The position numbers and the translations under genes were made by a program. Shown piece by piece: positions 1 to 8,390 of a stretch of DNA of 48,287 bases. This DNA is from an uncultured bacterium (lineage in GTDB: Bacteria; Verrucomicrobiota; Kiritimatiellia; PWTM01): assembly GCA_937935255.1 (NCBI GenBank), contig CALGXT010000112.1, positions 1 through 48,287 of the forward strand. Reading direction: 5' to 3'. Numbering within the stretch: the stretch's first letter is position 1; each line of letters opens with the position of its first letter. The notes below the pieces were generated by a model that worked only from the letters and a program-made list of their open reading frames with translations, was not told the origin of the DNA and made no database searches.

Positions 1-452
1 GCCGCGCACGCCTCCGGATCGAAGCCCAATCGCCCCATGCCGGTGTCCACCTTGATGTGAACCGCCAGGCGACGGCCGCCGCGCGCCGCCGCCGCCGAGA
101 CGGCCCGCGCATGTTCGAGATCCACCACCGCGACGGTCAACCCCCGCGCCGCCGCTTCCGCCGCGAAGGCCGGCGGAATCGCGCCCGCCACGAGGATTTC
201 CGCCGCCGGCGCTTCGTCGCGAATTTCCAGCGCTTCTTTGTAATGCGCAACCGAGAACCGCCGAACGCCGGCGGCGCGCGCGCAACGGACCGCCGCCCGC
301 GCGCCGTGGCCGTAGGCGTCGGCTTTCACAACAATCAGCGGCTCCGCGCCGGGCGAGAGCGCGGCGCGAATGCGGCGGAGATTCTCGCGCAAGAGGTCGA
401 GCCGGATTTCCCTCCACGAAGGCGCCAAGTCGGAATCGGATAGGGCGTTCAC
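1..452 (-). CDS. alr: Alanine racemase, N-terminal part (runs off the window)
   Basis: PLP-dependent enzyme that converts L-alanine to D-alanine for peptidoglycan. The visible 150 residues hold the start of the fold-type III barrel: IVVKADAYGHG near residues 37-47, which carries the PLP-binding lysine, and further in HIKVDTGMGRLGFDP, the conserved alanine racemase strand. The start is a GTG at 452 (VNALSDSDLAPSWREIRLD), which puts the PLP lysine about 40 residues in, as expected for Alr. The C-terminal half, with the catalytic tyrosine from the partner subunit, lies outside the window. It is divergent from the RidA-like gene, with 129 bases between them. Identity is secure; only the start codon is uncertain. 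Confidence 0.93.
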   Translation of the reverse strand, partial: MNALSDSDLAPSWREIRLDLLRENLRRIRAALSPGAEPLIVVKADAYGHGARAAVRCARAAGVRRFSVAHYKEALEIRDEAPAAEILVAGAIPPAFAAEAAARGLTVAVVDLEHARAVSAAAARGGRRLAVHIKVDTGMGRLGFDPEACA

Positions 453-581
453 GGCGCCACTGTATAGCGGGGCGGCGCGCCCGGCAATGCGAACGCGATC
501 TGACCGATCCCGCAACGCCTTGCGCGTGGCGCGGGCAATAAAGGCGGCGGGCCGAGCGTTTTGCGGGCGGGTTTTATCGGC

Positions 582-1697
582 ATGAGTTATCCGGCGGAAG
601 TGGTCGGTTCCAAGGCGCGCGCAGCGTGCGCGATCCGTTCCGGCGGCTCGGCGCGGGATTTATACCTGACGATCCTGCCCGACGACCCCGCGGCCGCGCC
701 GGAGTCGGCGTGGGACGCGCTGGCGAGCCTGCTCGCGGAGCATAATGCCGCGCTCATCGAGGAACGCGTGTTCGCCGCGCCTTCCGCGATGTCCGCCGTG
801 CGGCGCGCCCGCGCGCGGCCTATGGCCGCGTTCGACGACGGGGTCGCGCCGACATGGCTGACAACACCGCCCGGCCGGCGAGGCGACTTTGCCGGTATTG
901 CGGCCCACGCGGTCGCCGGCGGGGAAATGCCCCGCGCGATCTCCGCGGGCGGAGCGCCCGCCGGCCGCCGCTGGCGCTGCGGCGGCTACACCCTGCTGAC
1001 CGGCGCCCATCTCCGCGCTGCCGGAGACACACCGGCGGAACAGGCGCGCGGCGCGTTCGCGGCCGCCGAAGCGCTGCTGGCTGCGGGCGGCGCGCGGTTG
1101 GATCAACTTTCGCGCACCTGGCTTTGGCTGCGAGATATTTTGGGCTGGTATGGGGAACTGAACCGCGCGCGCAATGAGGTCTTTCAGGCGCGCGGCATTC
1201 TAGGGCCCAACGGCGACCATCGGCTGCCGGCCAGCACCGGCATCGGCGTCTCGCCGGCGGATGGAAGCTGGTGCGCGCTCGATTTTGCCGCCGATTGGGG
1301 CGCGCCGGGCAGACCGCTCGTGCGCTCGGCGCGACAGAATCCCGCCCCGCGCTACGGTTCGGCTTTCAGCCGCGGCTGGGTCGCCGAGACGCCCTTCGGG
1401 CGCAAGGTCTATGTCTCCGGCACGGCCTCCATCGGGGCGGACGGACGCTCCCTGCACGAAGGCGATGCGCGCGCGCAAATCGCGGAGACCCTTCATTGCG
1501 TGCGCGCCGTGCTCGCGGAGGCGGGCTTCGCCGAAACGCACATTGTTCAAGCGATCGCCTACTGCAAGACGCCCGAAGTCGAGCGCATCGCCGTCGAGGA
1601 ATTCACGGCAGGCCGGTCGTGGCTGACGGTCATCGCCGACGTATGCCGCCCCGAACTTTTGTTTGAACTGGAATGCGTCGCGATCGCGCCGCGGTGA
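582..1697 (+). CDS. RidA/YjgF-superfamily protein, chorismatase (FkbO/Hyg5)-like
   Basis: A 371-residue protein with a C-terminal RidA-type domain. Recognisable stretches are RTWLWLRDI, the segment ELNRARNEVFQARGI, PASTGIG, and KVYVSGTASIGADGRSLHEG followed by QIAETLHCVRAVLAEAGF. This order matches chorismatase-like members of the RidA superfamily, which are about twice as long as ordinary RidA (about 130 residues). Chorismatases hydrolyse chorismate; simple RidA proteins deaminate reactive enamines. I cannot tell from the sequence which chemistry applies, so no substrate is assigned. The ATG at 582 is preferred over an upstream TTG at 561. It is followed 11 bases later by the DUF1549 gene on the same strand, so the two may be co-transcribed. 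Confidence 0.75.
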   Translation: MSYPAEVVGSKARAACAIRSGGSARDLYLTILPDDPAAAPESAWDALASLLAEHNAALIEERVFAAPSAMSAVRRARARPMAAFDDGVAPTWLTTPPGRRGDFAGIAAHAVAGGEMPRAISAGGAPAGRRWRCGGYTLLTGAHLRAAGDTPAEQARGAFAAAEALLAAGGARLDQLSRTWLWLRDILGWYGELNRARNEVFQARGILGPNGDHRLPASTGIGVSPADGSWCALDFAADWGAPGRPLVRSARQNPAPRYGSAFSRGWVAETPFGRKVYVSGTASIGADGRSLHEGDARAQIAETLHCVRAVLAEAGFAETHIVQAIAYCKTPEVERIAVEEFTAGRSWLTVIADVCRPELLFELECVAIAPR

Positions 1698-1708
1698 AGG
1701 GAACCGTC

Positions 1709-3280
1709 ATGCGCGCCTTTTTCTATCGGCTTCGAATCGCGACCCTGATCGCCGGCATCGCGGGAACGGCGCGCGCGCAGACGGCGGCATCGCCCTATGA
1801 AACGGCCGGCCCGCCGCCGATCGCCAATCCGGTGGACGCGCTGGTTTTCGGACGTTTGCGCGATTTGAAGATCGAGCCGGCGCCGCTCTGTTCGGACGCC
1901 GTATTTCTCCGCCGCGTCTATCTGGACACGGTCGGCTTGTTGCCGACGGCGGCGGAGGCGCGCGAATTTCTCGCGGACGCGTCCGCCGACAAGCGGACGC
2001 GGCTCATCGAGCGATTGCTGGCGCGGGACGAATTCGCCGATTACCAGGCGCTGAAGTGGGCCGACCTCTTGCGCGTGAAGGCCGAATTCCCGATCAACCT
2101 CTGGCCGAAAGCCGCCGAGGCGTACTACCGCTGGATTCGAGAAAGTCTCGCAGACAACAAGCCCTATGACCGCTTCGCGCGCGAGCTTCTGCTGGCGACC
2201 GGCAGCAATTTTTACGCGCCGCCGGCCAATTTCTACCGCGCGCTGCCGGCGCGCCAGCCGGAGGATATCGCGCGCGCCGTCGCGCTGACGTTCATGGGCG
2301 CGCGGGCGGAGGCCTGGCCTGCGGAGCGGCGCGTCGATCTCGCCGTTTTCTTCTCGCAAATTCGCTACAAAGGCACGTCGGAGTGGAAGGAAGAAATCGT
2401 TTATCTCGACCGCGCGGCGGCGCTGCCGGCGCGGGGGCGGCTGCCGGACGGAACGGGCGCGGCGCTGCCGCCCGGCGGCGACGCGCGGGCGGTGTTCGCC
2501 GACTGGCTCATCACGCGGAAAAATCCGTGGTTCGCGCGGGCGGCGGCCAACCGCGTGTGGTTCTGGCTTCTGGGCCGCGGTATTGTTCACGAGCCGGACG
2601 ATCTGCGGCCCGACAACCCGCCCGCCGTGCCGGGGCTGCTCGAGTTGCTCGAACGCGAGCTGGCGGCCTCGGACTGGAATTTGCGCCGGCTCTACCGGCT
2701 TATTCTGAACTCATCAACCTACCAACTTTCCTGCCTGCCGCGCTCCCGCGATCCGCGCGCGGCGGCACATTTTGCGTATTATCCGTTGCGGCGGTTGGAA
2801 GCGGAAGCGCTGATAGACGCCGTTGGTCAAATCACCGGGACGACCGAACGCTACGTCAGCGCCGTGCCCGAACCTTTCACGTATGTGCCGGAGGAGTTGC
2901 GCACGGTTGAGATTCCCGACGGCAACAGCTCGAGCGCCTTCCTCGAACTGTTCGGCAAACCCGCGCGCGACACGGGCCTGCTGTTGGAGCGCAACGACAC
3001 GTCCAGCGCGGCGCAGCGCCTGCACCTGCTCAATTCGACGCACATCCACAACAAGATCGCGCAAGGGCCGGCGCTGGGGGAACTGTATGCGCGGCACGCG
3101 TCCGCGCCGGCGAAGCTGGTCGAGGAGATCTATTTGACCGTCCTCTCGCGACCGCCCACGGCTGAAGAGCTGCGCAAAGTGTCGGCGTGGCGCGAAAGCA
3201 GCGGGTTGCGCGGCCGCGATCTCGTGACGGACCTCGTCTGGGCGCTGATCAACTCGGAGGAGTTTCTGCACCGGCACTGA
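1709..3280 (+). CDS. Secreted DUF1549/DUF1553 domain protein
   Basis: A 523-residue protein with an N-terminal signal peptide (MRAFFYRLRIATLIAGIAGTARAQ). Next comes a DUF1549 (PSCyt2) region beginning DALVFGRLRDLKIEPAPLCS with the typical FLRRVYLDTVGLLPT motif. The DUF1553 (PSD1) region includes NPWFARAAANRVWFWLLGRG, NSSTYQLS, RLEAEALIDAV and a C-terminal LTVLSRPPTAEEL. This pair is characteristic of Planctomycetes and related phyla, and its molecular role is unknown. It lacks the cytochrome-c-like CXXCH segment found in many longer relatives, and the DUF1501 gene that usually follows is absent. The start at 1709 is chosen because it begins the signal peptide and is preceded by GAAGGG; an ATG at 1673 would overlap the upstream gene. 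Confidence 0.85.
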   Translation: MRAFFYRLRIATLIAGIAGTARAQTAASPYETAGPPPIANPVDALVFGRLRDLKIEPAPLCSDAVFLRRVYLDTVGLLPTAAEAREFLADASADKRTRLIERLLARDEFADYQALKWADLLRVKAEFPINLWPKAAEAYYRWIRESLADNKPYDRFARELLLATGSNFYAPPANFYRALPARQPEDIARAVALTFMGARAEAWPAERRVDLAVFFSQIRYKGTSEWKEEIVYLDRAAALPARGRLPDGTGAALPPGGDARAVFADWLITRKNPWFARAAANRVWFWLLGRGIVHEPDDLRPDNPPAVPGLLELLERELAASDWNLRRLYRLILNSSTYQLSCLPRSRDPRAAAHFAYYPLRRLEAEALIDAVGQITGTTERYVSAVPEPFTYVPEELRTVEIPDGNSSSAFLELFGKPARDTGLLLERNDTSSAAQRLHLLNSTHIHNKIAQGPALGELYARHASAPAKLVEEIYLTVLSRPPTAEELRKVSAWRESSGLRGRDLVTDLVWALINSEEFLHRH

Positions 3281-3437
3281 GCGCGAACGGCGCCGGACAT
3301 TGGGAATGCGCCGTATCCGCCCCGACGGGCGGCGTTCTGGCTCCGGCGAACGCCGTGTCTGCCCCGGGGGGCTTCATGTTCGCGCGGAACCAACCGCTCG
3401 CCCCGCCGCCCTTCTTCATTCCTTTTTGGAATTTTCC

Positions 3438-3471
3438 GACTATCTCACACCTTCGAAGGTGTGAGATAGTC
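3438..3471. repeat. Long palindrome, copy 1 of the TATCTCACACCTTC family
   Basis: Perfect 34-base inverted repeat. The core of two TATCTCACACCTTC half-sites covers 3441-3468, and GAC/GTC extends it on each side. It sits between two convergent genes. Its centre is 135 bases from the next copy. The nonamer ATTCGGCGG follows at once (3472-3480), as it does four bases after the copy at 30574. Confidence 0.9.
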
Positions 3472-3575
3472 ATTCGGCGGTGAAAAGATACGATGTACGA
3501 TACCCGATGCCTCGTTTTTCGCGCTTTTACTGGCATAATCGCATATTTGAGCGCCGACCAAAGGTCAGGCTCGAT

Positions 3576-3603
3576 TATCTCACACTTTCGAAGGTGTGAG
3601 AGT
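3576..3603. repeat. Long palindrome, copy 2 (imperfect)
   Basis: Left arm TATCTCACACTTTC, right arm GAAGGTGTGAGAGT. Two positions break the symmetry: a C-to-T change near the centre, which would still pair as G-U in plus-strand RNA, and an altered outer end. It forms a pair with copy 1. Confidence 0.8.
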
Positions 3604-3866
3604 GCGTCCAGACCGTTCAATCCCGGAGACGCGGAAGCGCTGATCACGCTTCGTTTGGCTCCGCGACGCTCCGCGCGCTGCAATCCGCGGCGCCGTAAGC
3701 TTTCAAACCTTCAAAAACAACACCTTCGCGACCGAACGCGCGGCCTGATGCGCCGGGATATTCACCACCGAGCCGCAGAGGCTGCCGAGGAAATTGGGGG
3801 ACTGGGCGTTGGACGTTGAACGCGCTCGCGTCCGCGCGTTTCCACGTGAATCTCGATCCCGCCCCC

Positions 3867-3889
3867 TGCCGCGACCGGCGGTCGCGGCA
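3867..3889. terminator. Perfect hairpin, possible terminator
   Basis: TGCCGCGACC, loop GGC, GGTCGCGGCA: a 10-base-pair stem followed on the plus strand only by TTTC. It is 590 bases past the DUF1549 stop and 470 bases past the nrdJ stop, so its link to either transcript is uncertain. Confidence 0.3.
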
Positions 3890-4236
3890 TTTCGGCGCCC
3901 ACACCCGCCGCTACCGCGATCGCTCAACAGAGAAAGAAACGAACCGCTGTCGCCGCGATCGCCAGTGGTGGACTTTCTTTTCCGCCGCGATCTGCCGCGC
4001 CGTCGGCAAAGGCGAAAATTCTCCGGGGCCTCCGCACGTAAACGAAGGGGCGTCGGGATCTCGCGGTTTTCAAGGTCCGAAGGCAACGTCCACGGAATTC
4101 CGCGTTTCCCAGGGCCCGACGGCGGCGTCCAAGGTCGGCGAACCCGCCGGCGCAGGAGGAAAACGCCGTCCCTGCGCTCCGTTTCGGATCGAGAAGCATC
4201 GGCCCTTCTTCTTCCCCGCGGGGCCTTTTTCAGGGC

Positions 4237-4282
4237 TTCCAGACCTTGGAAAAACGAAGAGCAATTTTTCCAAGGCTTGGAA
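4237..4282. repeat. Pair of TTCCAA-NNN-TTGGAA palindromes with 31-base period
   Basis: Copies at 4237-4251 (TTCCAGACCTTGGAA, one mismatch in the arms) and 4268-4282 (TTCCAAGGCTTGGAA, arms perfect). Start-to-start distance is 31 bases. The same motif occurs once at 20304 and as a three-copy array at 45577-45654. A more degraded relative (TTCAAACCTTCAA) lies near 3702. Confidence 0.75.
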
Positions 4283-4354
4283 GTCCAATCGCTTTTCCGC
4301 CCCAGCCCTGGAGAGATATCGCTTTCCCCCGCAATCGCGCGCGGCGCGCGCGGT

Positions 4355-7300
4355 TCAGGAGCAGCCCATCGAATTGCCGCAGTTGTAGCAACGGTAGCAG
4401 GCGCCGTTGCGCACGGTGATGGCGCCGCACTGGTCGCAAGCGGGCGCGTCCTCCATGAAGTGCTTGAATTGCGCGTCCACGCGAACGCTGAGGGCGGGCG
4501 CCGGCGCCTTGGCCGCCGCGGGCGGCGTCGGTTTGACCGGTTTCGCCGGCGATATTCCGCCGCTCTCCAATGCCGACGCGGACGCGCCGGTCGGCGCCGG
4601 TGGATGCGCGGGCGCGTGCGTGTCGCCATTGGCAATGCCGTGCTCGTCGCGCGGATCGAGGAAGGTTTGGCCGATCCAGCGGAAGATGTAGTCCGTGAGC
4701 GATTTTGCAATCGGGATGTCGGGGTTCTTCGTGAAACCGCTCGGCTCGAAACGACTGTGCGCGAACTTCTCCACCAGTGTGCGCAAGGGCACGCCGTACT
4801 GCAAGCAAAGCGAAATCGCTGTGCCGAAGCAGTCCATCAGGCCGCCGACCGTGCTGCCCTCCTTCGCCATGGTGATGAAGAGCTCGCCGGGGGTGTTATC
4901 CTCGTACAGCCCGACCGTGAGATAACCCTCGTGGCCGGCGATGTCGAATTTGTGGGTGATGGAGCGGCGCGTCGCGGGCATGCGGCGGCGCAGGGGGCGC
5001 GCCTTGGCGCCGTTGCCGCCCGTCGCCGCCGGCGCCGGCGCGGCGGGAGCGGATTCGGCGGCTTTCTTCTCTTTGCCCGTGCTCACCGGCTGGCTGCGCT
5101 TGCTGCCGTCGCGATAAATGGCCACCGCCTTCAGGCCGAGCCGCCACCCGTTCATGTAGGTATCCATGATCTCTTCGGGCGTCGAGTGCTCGGGCATATT
5201 GACCGTCTTCGATATCGCGCCCGAAAGGAACGGCTGTACGGCGCTCATCATCTTGAGGTGCGCGATGTAGGGAATGAAACGTTGGCCGTTGCGCGGCGCG
5301 AAAGCGCAATCGAAGACGGGCAGATGACGCTCATCGAGATCGGGCGCGCCCTCGATCGTGTCCTTCTCCTCGACATATTTGACGATGCGCGCAATGGCCT
5401 CGGGACCATAGCCCAGGCGCTCGAGCGCGGCCGGCACGGTGCGGTTGACGATCTTGAGCAGACCGCCGCCGGCGAGGGTTTTGTACTTCACCAGCGCGAT
5501 GTCCGGCTCGACGCCGGTGGTGTCGCAATCCATCATGAATCCGATCGTGCCGGTCGGGGCGAGCACCGTGACCTGCGCGTTGCGGAAGCCGTGGCGCTCG
5601 CCGGCAGCGCAGGCCTCCTCCAACGCCGCGATCGCGGCCTCGCGCAGCGCCGCGGGGCAGGTCGGAGAAATCGCGCGCGCGGCATCGCGGTGCATCCGCA
5701 GCACCTCCGTCATCGGCTCGCGGTTCGCCGCGTAGCGCTCGAACGGGCCTTTGACGCGCGCGAGTTCGGCGGACTGCGCATAGGCCCGTCCGTGCATGAT
5801 CGCCGTGATCGCCGCGGCGATGGCGCGGCCCTCATCGCTGTCGTACGGCAGCCCGAAGGACATCAACAGCGAGCCGAGGTTCGCATAGCCGAGGCCGAGC
5901 GGCCGATAGCGATGGCTGTTGAGCGCGATCCGCTCGGTCGGATAGCTCGCCTCGTCCACCAGGATTTCCTGCGCCGTGATGAAAATATCCACCGCCGCGC
6001 GAAATCGCCGCACATCGAAAAGGCCGTCCGCCCCGACGAATTTCATCAGGTTCAGCGACGCCAGGTTGCAGGCGCTGTCGTCGAGAAACATGTACTCCGA
6101 GCAGGGGTTGCTGGAGTTGATGGGGCCGTCGTTCTTGCAGGTGTGCCAGCGCTGGATCGTATCCTCGTACTGCACGCCGGGGTCGCCGCAAATCCAAGCG
6201 CCTTCGGCGATCCAGCGCATCAGATCGCGGGCGCGATATGTCGGACCGGGGCGCGAGGGATCGGTCACATAGCGCGTTTGCCACTCGCCATCCGCCTCGA
6301 CCGCGCGCAGAAACTCGTCGGTGACGCGCACGCTGAGGTTCTCATTTTGAAAGGCGATGGAGCCGTAGGCCTCGCCGTTGAAGTTGCCGTCATAGCCCTC
6401 CTCGATCAGGGCCCAGGCCTTGCGTTCCTCTTTCTGCTTGGCCTCGATGAACTCTTTGATGTCGGGATGGCGCACCTTCAAAGTGTTCATCTTCGCGGCG
6501 CGGCGCGTCTTGCCGCCGGATTTCACGACGCTGGCGATGGCGTCATAAACCTTGAGAAACGATAAGGGCCCGCTGGGTTTCCCGCCGCCGCTGAGCATTT
6601 CCCGCGAACTGCGCAGCGTCGAAAGGTCGGTGCCGCTGCCGCTGCCGAACTTGAAGAGCATCGCCTCGCTGCGAGCCAATTCCATGATGCTCTCCATGGA
6701 GTCCTCGACCGACTGGATGAAGCAGGCCGAACACTGCGGGTGCTCATACTGCGTTTCGCTGCGGCGGATGGAGTCGGTGGCCGCATCGTAGTAGTAGTTG
6801 CCCGCCGCGCTGTGCCGACCCACCCCGTACCGCTGGTGCAGACCGCAGTTGAACCACACCGGCGAATTGAACGAACCGTATTGGTTCACGCACAGCCAGG
6901 CCAGTTCCTGGTAGAAGGTCTCGGCATCCTCGGCCGAAGCGAAATAACCGCCCTTCAGACCCCAGTCCGCAATCGTGCGCGCCACCCGCTCCACCAGCTG
7001 ACGCAAGGAATACTCCCGCTCCGCCGAGCCATGCGCGCCGTAAAAATATTTCGAGGCCACAACATTCGTCGCCAACTGCGACCAGAACGAAGGCGTCTCC
7101 ACGTTCGACTGCTCGAAAATCATGCGCCCCTTGTCGTCCGTGATCGCCGCCGTGCGGCGTTCCCAGGAGACCTCGTCGAACGGATGCCGGCCCGGCGTGG
7201 AAAACACGCGGGGAACCCGGAGCCCCGGCAAATGGGCGGCGGCGTCAGACGGCTTGGTCTTCCGCAGTCTCGGAGATGGCCGGTTGGCGCGGCGAGGGTC

Positions 7301-7369
7301 CTCGGACGATTCGGCCGAAAGCTCCGCGCGCGAACGGGCCATGGCGGCCGACGATTTGGAAACGATCAT
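4355..7369 (-). CDS. nrdJ: Adenosylcobalamin-dependent (class II) ribonucleotide reductase
   Basis: A 1004-residue reductase that makes deoxynucleotides using coenzyme B12, with no separate radical subunit. Visible in order: substrate-binding CSACF (C213, C216), the active-site NPCSE motif (C423 and E425), APTGTIGFMMDCDTTGVEPD around 604-623, and the end of the catalytic barrel near GLKAVAIYRDG. A Pro/Ala-rich linker follows, then a TSCPD domain (about 800-905), a second linker and a C-terminal zinc-ribbon-like CDQCGAI...CYRCYNCG...GC. There is no ATP-cone. The ATG at 7369 has GAGGT about 8 bases upstream; the open frame continues upstream to 7966, but that stretch has no reductase sequence. 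An NrdR-box-like site lies about 100 bases upstream. Identity is very secure. Confidence 0.96.
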   Translation of the reverse strand: MIVSKSSAAMARSRAELSAESSEDPRRANRPSPRLRKTKPSDAAAHLPGLRVPRVFSTPGRHPFDEVSWERRTAAITDDKGRMIFEQSNVETPSFWSQLATNVVASKYFYGAHGSAEREYSLRQLVERVARTIADWGLKGGYFASAEDAETFYQELAWLCVNQYGSFNSPVWFNCGLHQRYGVGRHSAAGNYYYDAATDSIRRSETQYEHPQCSACFIQSVEDSMESIMELARSEAMLFKFGSGSGTDLSTLRSSREMLSGGGKPSGPLSFLKVYDAIASVVKSGGKTRRAAKMNTLKVRHPDIKEFIEAKQKEERKAWALIEEGYDGNFNGEAYGSIAFQNENLSVRVTDEFLRAVEADGEWQTRYVTDPSRPGPTYRARDLMRWIAEGAWICGDPGVQYEDTIQRWHTCKNDGPINSSNPCSEYMFLDDSACNLASLNLMKFVGADGLFDVRRFRAAVDIFITAQEILVDEASYPTERIALNSHRYRPLGLGYANLGSLLMSFGLPYDSDEGRAIAAAITAIMHGRAYAQSAELARVKGPFERYAANREPMTEVLRMHRDAARAISPTCPAALREAAIAALEEACAAGERHGFRNAQVTVLAPTGTIGFMMDCDTTGVEPDIALVKYKTLAGGGLLKIVNRTVPAALERLGYGPEAIARIVKYVEEKDTIEGAPDLDERHLPVFDCAFAPRNGQRFIPYIAHLKMMSAVQPFLSGAISKTVNMPEHSTPEEIMDTYMNGWRLGLKAVAIYRDGSKRSQPVSTGKEKKAAESAPAAPAPAATGGNGAKARPLRRRMPATRRSITHKFDIAGHEGYLTVGLYEDNTPGELFITMAKEGSTVGGLMDCFGTAISLCLQYGVPLRTLVEKFAHSRFEPSGFTKNPDIPIAKSLTDYIFRWIGQTFLDPRDEHGIANGDTHAPAHPPAPTGASASALESGGISPAKPVKPTPPAAAKAPAPALSVRVDAQFKHFMEDAPACDQCGAITVRNGACYRCYNCGNSMGCS

Positions 7370-7469
7370 AGCGGTGAACCTCGATTTCAGGCGGGAATTG
7401 ACGATTGAAACCCCGCTCGCTTCTCGCGCCCGACAACCGGTCGGGACGCAGCCAGATTTCCGCGGAAAA

Positions 7470-7485
7470 CCACCATATTTTGTGG
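7470..7485. promoter_or_regulatory. NrdR-box-like palindrome upstream of nrdJ
   Basis: CCACCATATTTTGTGG matches the general NrdR box (ACACWATATATWGTGT) at 12 of 16 positions, including the CAC/GTG arms and the ATAT core. It lies about 100 bases upstream of the nrdJ ATG in an AT-rich patch that stands out from the GC-rich surroundings. NrdR represses ribonucleotide reductase genes, so the location fits. A second box, usual in many bacteria, is not clear. CCGCGGAAA at 7460-7468 and TTTCCGCGG at 7494-7502 flank it as an outer inverted repeat. Confidence 0.6.
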
Positions 7486-7626
7486 TAGATGAGTTTCCGC
7501 GGTAGCCTGGATAGCGGCGGTCACAGGGGGAAAGATAGAATCGCCGGGAGCCGAATGCAACCCCAAGATGCAAATTTTTTCGCGGGTGGAAAATTCCCCA
7601 AAAAAAGCCGGCCACGGACGGCCATG

Positions 7627-7991
7627 GGGACAGAGAACTAAAGCCGGGACAGGGCCGGCCGCGCGGCGGAGCCGCGAAGTGAGGACGGGATAACTTGACG
7701 ATTAAAAGCTCGAAGGTCGAGGTCTGAGCGGCGCGCCCAACAGCCCACGGCCCCGCCCCCGGCGAATGGTAGGGCGCGGCGGCTCGCCGCGCCGGAGAAT
7801 ATGGGGACAGAGAATACGAAGTTTGTCCACCGCGGAGACGCGGAGAACGCAGAGGTCCGAGGTCCGAGATCGGCGCTGTATCTCCGGCGCTCTGCCGCCG
7901 GAGAGGTCGGTGGTCAGTAAGTGCCAAAGGAGTGCCAAAGGGACAGAGAATGAAATCGCCCGGCAAACCGGAAAATATAGGGACAGAGAAT
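7627..7991. repeat. Four dispersed GGGACAGAGAA(T) repeats
   Basis: Copies at 7627-7637, 7804-7815, 7940-7951 and 7980-7991, the latter three followed by similar short text (ATACGAAG, GAAATCG, ATGAAGCC). Two of them are preceded by GAAAATATA or GGAGAATAT. A variant, GGGACGGAGAAT, occurs at 48072-48083 after the last plus-strand gene. Phrases of this type often accompany REP-associated (Y1) transposases in other genomes, but no such transposase gene is present here. Confidence 0.55.
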
Positions 7992-8390
7992 ATGAAGCCG
8001 CGGGTCCGAGCTCGGCGCGAAAGCGCGTAGGGCTCGAGCTTGCTCGAGCCGCGGAGAGCGCGGAGAAATGGCAGTGGACTCGGACAGGAGGTGTTTCACT
8101 CCCCCGCCTTTTCGTGTCATTCGCACTTTTCGTAGTTGCCTTCACCCGCGCTTATCCGTGTTATCCGCGGTTCATTTTCTTGCTCTTTCGAACGTCGTTC
8201 TTGAGCGGCGCCGCCTTGGCGGGGTGCGCTCGGAGAGCCGTTTCGAGATTTTGTTTTTTTCACCGCGAAGCTCACAAAGGCGACGAAGCCGTCAATATTT
8301 CATTCTACTCCTCGTGGTTGCGTTCTATTTTTTGACAACAGATTACGCGGATGGACGCGGCATGGCTTCAGGGATAGAAAAAATGCCGAG

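Larger units (their letters stand above)
3281..4354. other. 1.07-kb gap between convergent genes, repeat-rich
   Basis: No protein in this stretch is recognisable in any frame. It holds two copies of the long palindrome (3438-3471 and 3576-3603), a perfect hairpin at 3867-3889, and two TTCCAA-type palindromes (4237-4282). A stretch near 3759-3790 (ATTCACCACCGAGCCGCAGAGG) resembles the low-information filler text I associate with intergenic regions of PVC genomes. The piece next to the nrdJ stop has a very GC-rich self-complementary run (about 4337-4353) that could end nrdJ transcription, although no T-tract follows it on the minus strand. Confidence 0.6.
7370..8390. other. 1.02-kb gap between nrdJ and prmA: NrdR-type site plus decayed repeat text
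   Basis: The first 150 bases hold the nrdJ leader and its NrdR-like site. From about 7570 to 8365 I see no gene. Instead there are several copies of GGGACAGAGAA(T), blocks such as CCGCGGAGACGCGGAGAACG (7831-7850) and GCCGCGGAGAGCGCGGAGAA (8048-8067), CTTATCCGTGTTATCCGCGG (8151-8170), CACCGCGAAGCTCACAAAGG (8261-8280), and ACAGATTACGCGGATGGACG near 8337-8356. These read as degenerate copies of a few short phrases. Open frames here (for example the upstream extension of the nrdJ frame) are carried by the GC content and are not supported. Confidence 0.6.

Noticed and set aside
3794-6565. Very long plus-strand open frame (923 codons) opposite nrdJ
   Set aside because: It is Arg/Gly/Ala-rich without any recognisable domain and runs opposite the strongly conserved nrdJ; high GC content keeps the antisense frame open.
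7370-7966. N-terminal extension of nrdJ by 199 codons
   Set aside because: The extension crosses the NrdR-like site and repeat text and has no reductase similarity; a Shine-Dalgarno fits the ATG at 7369.
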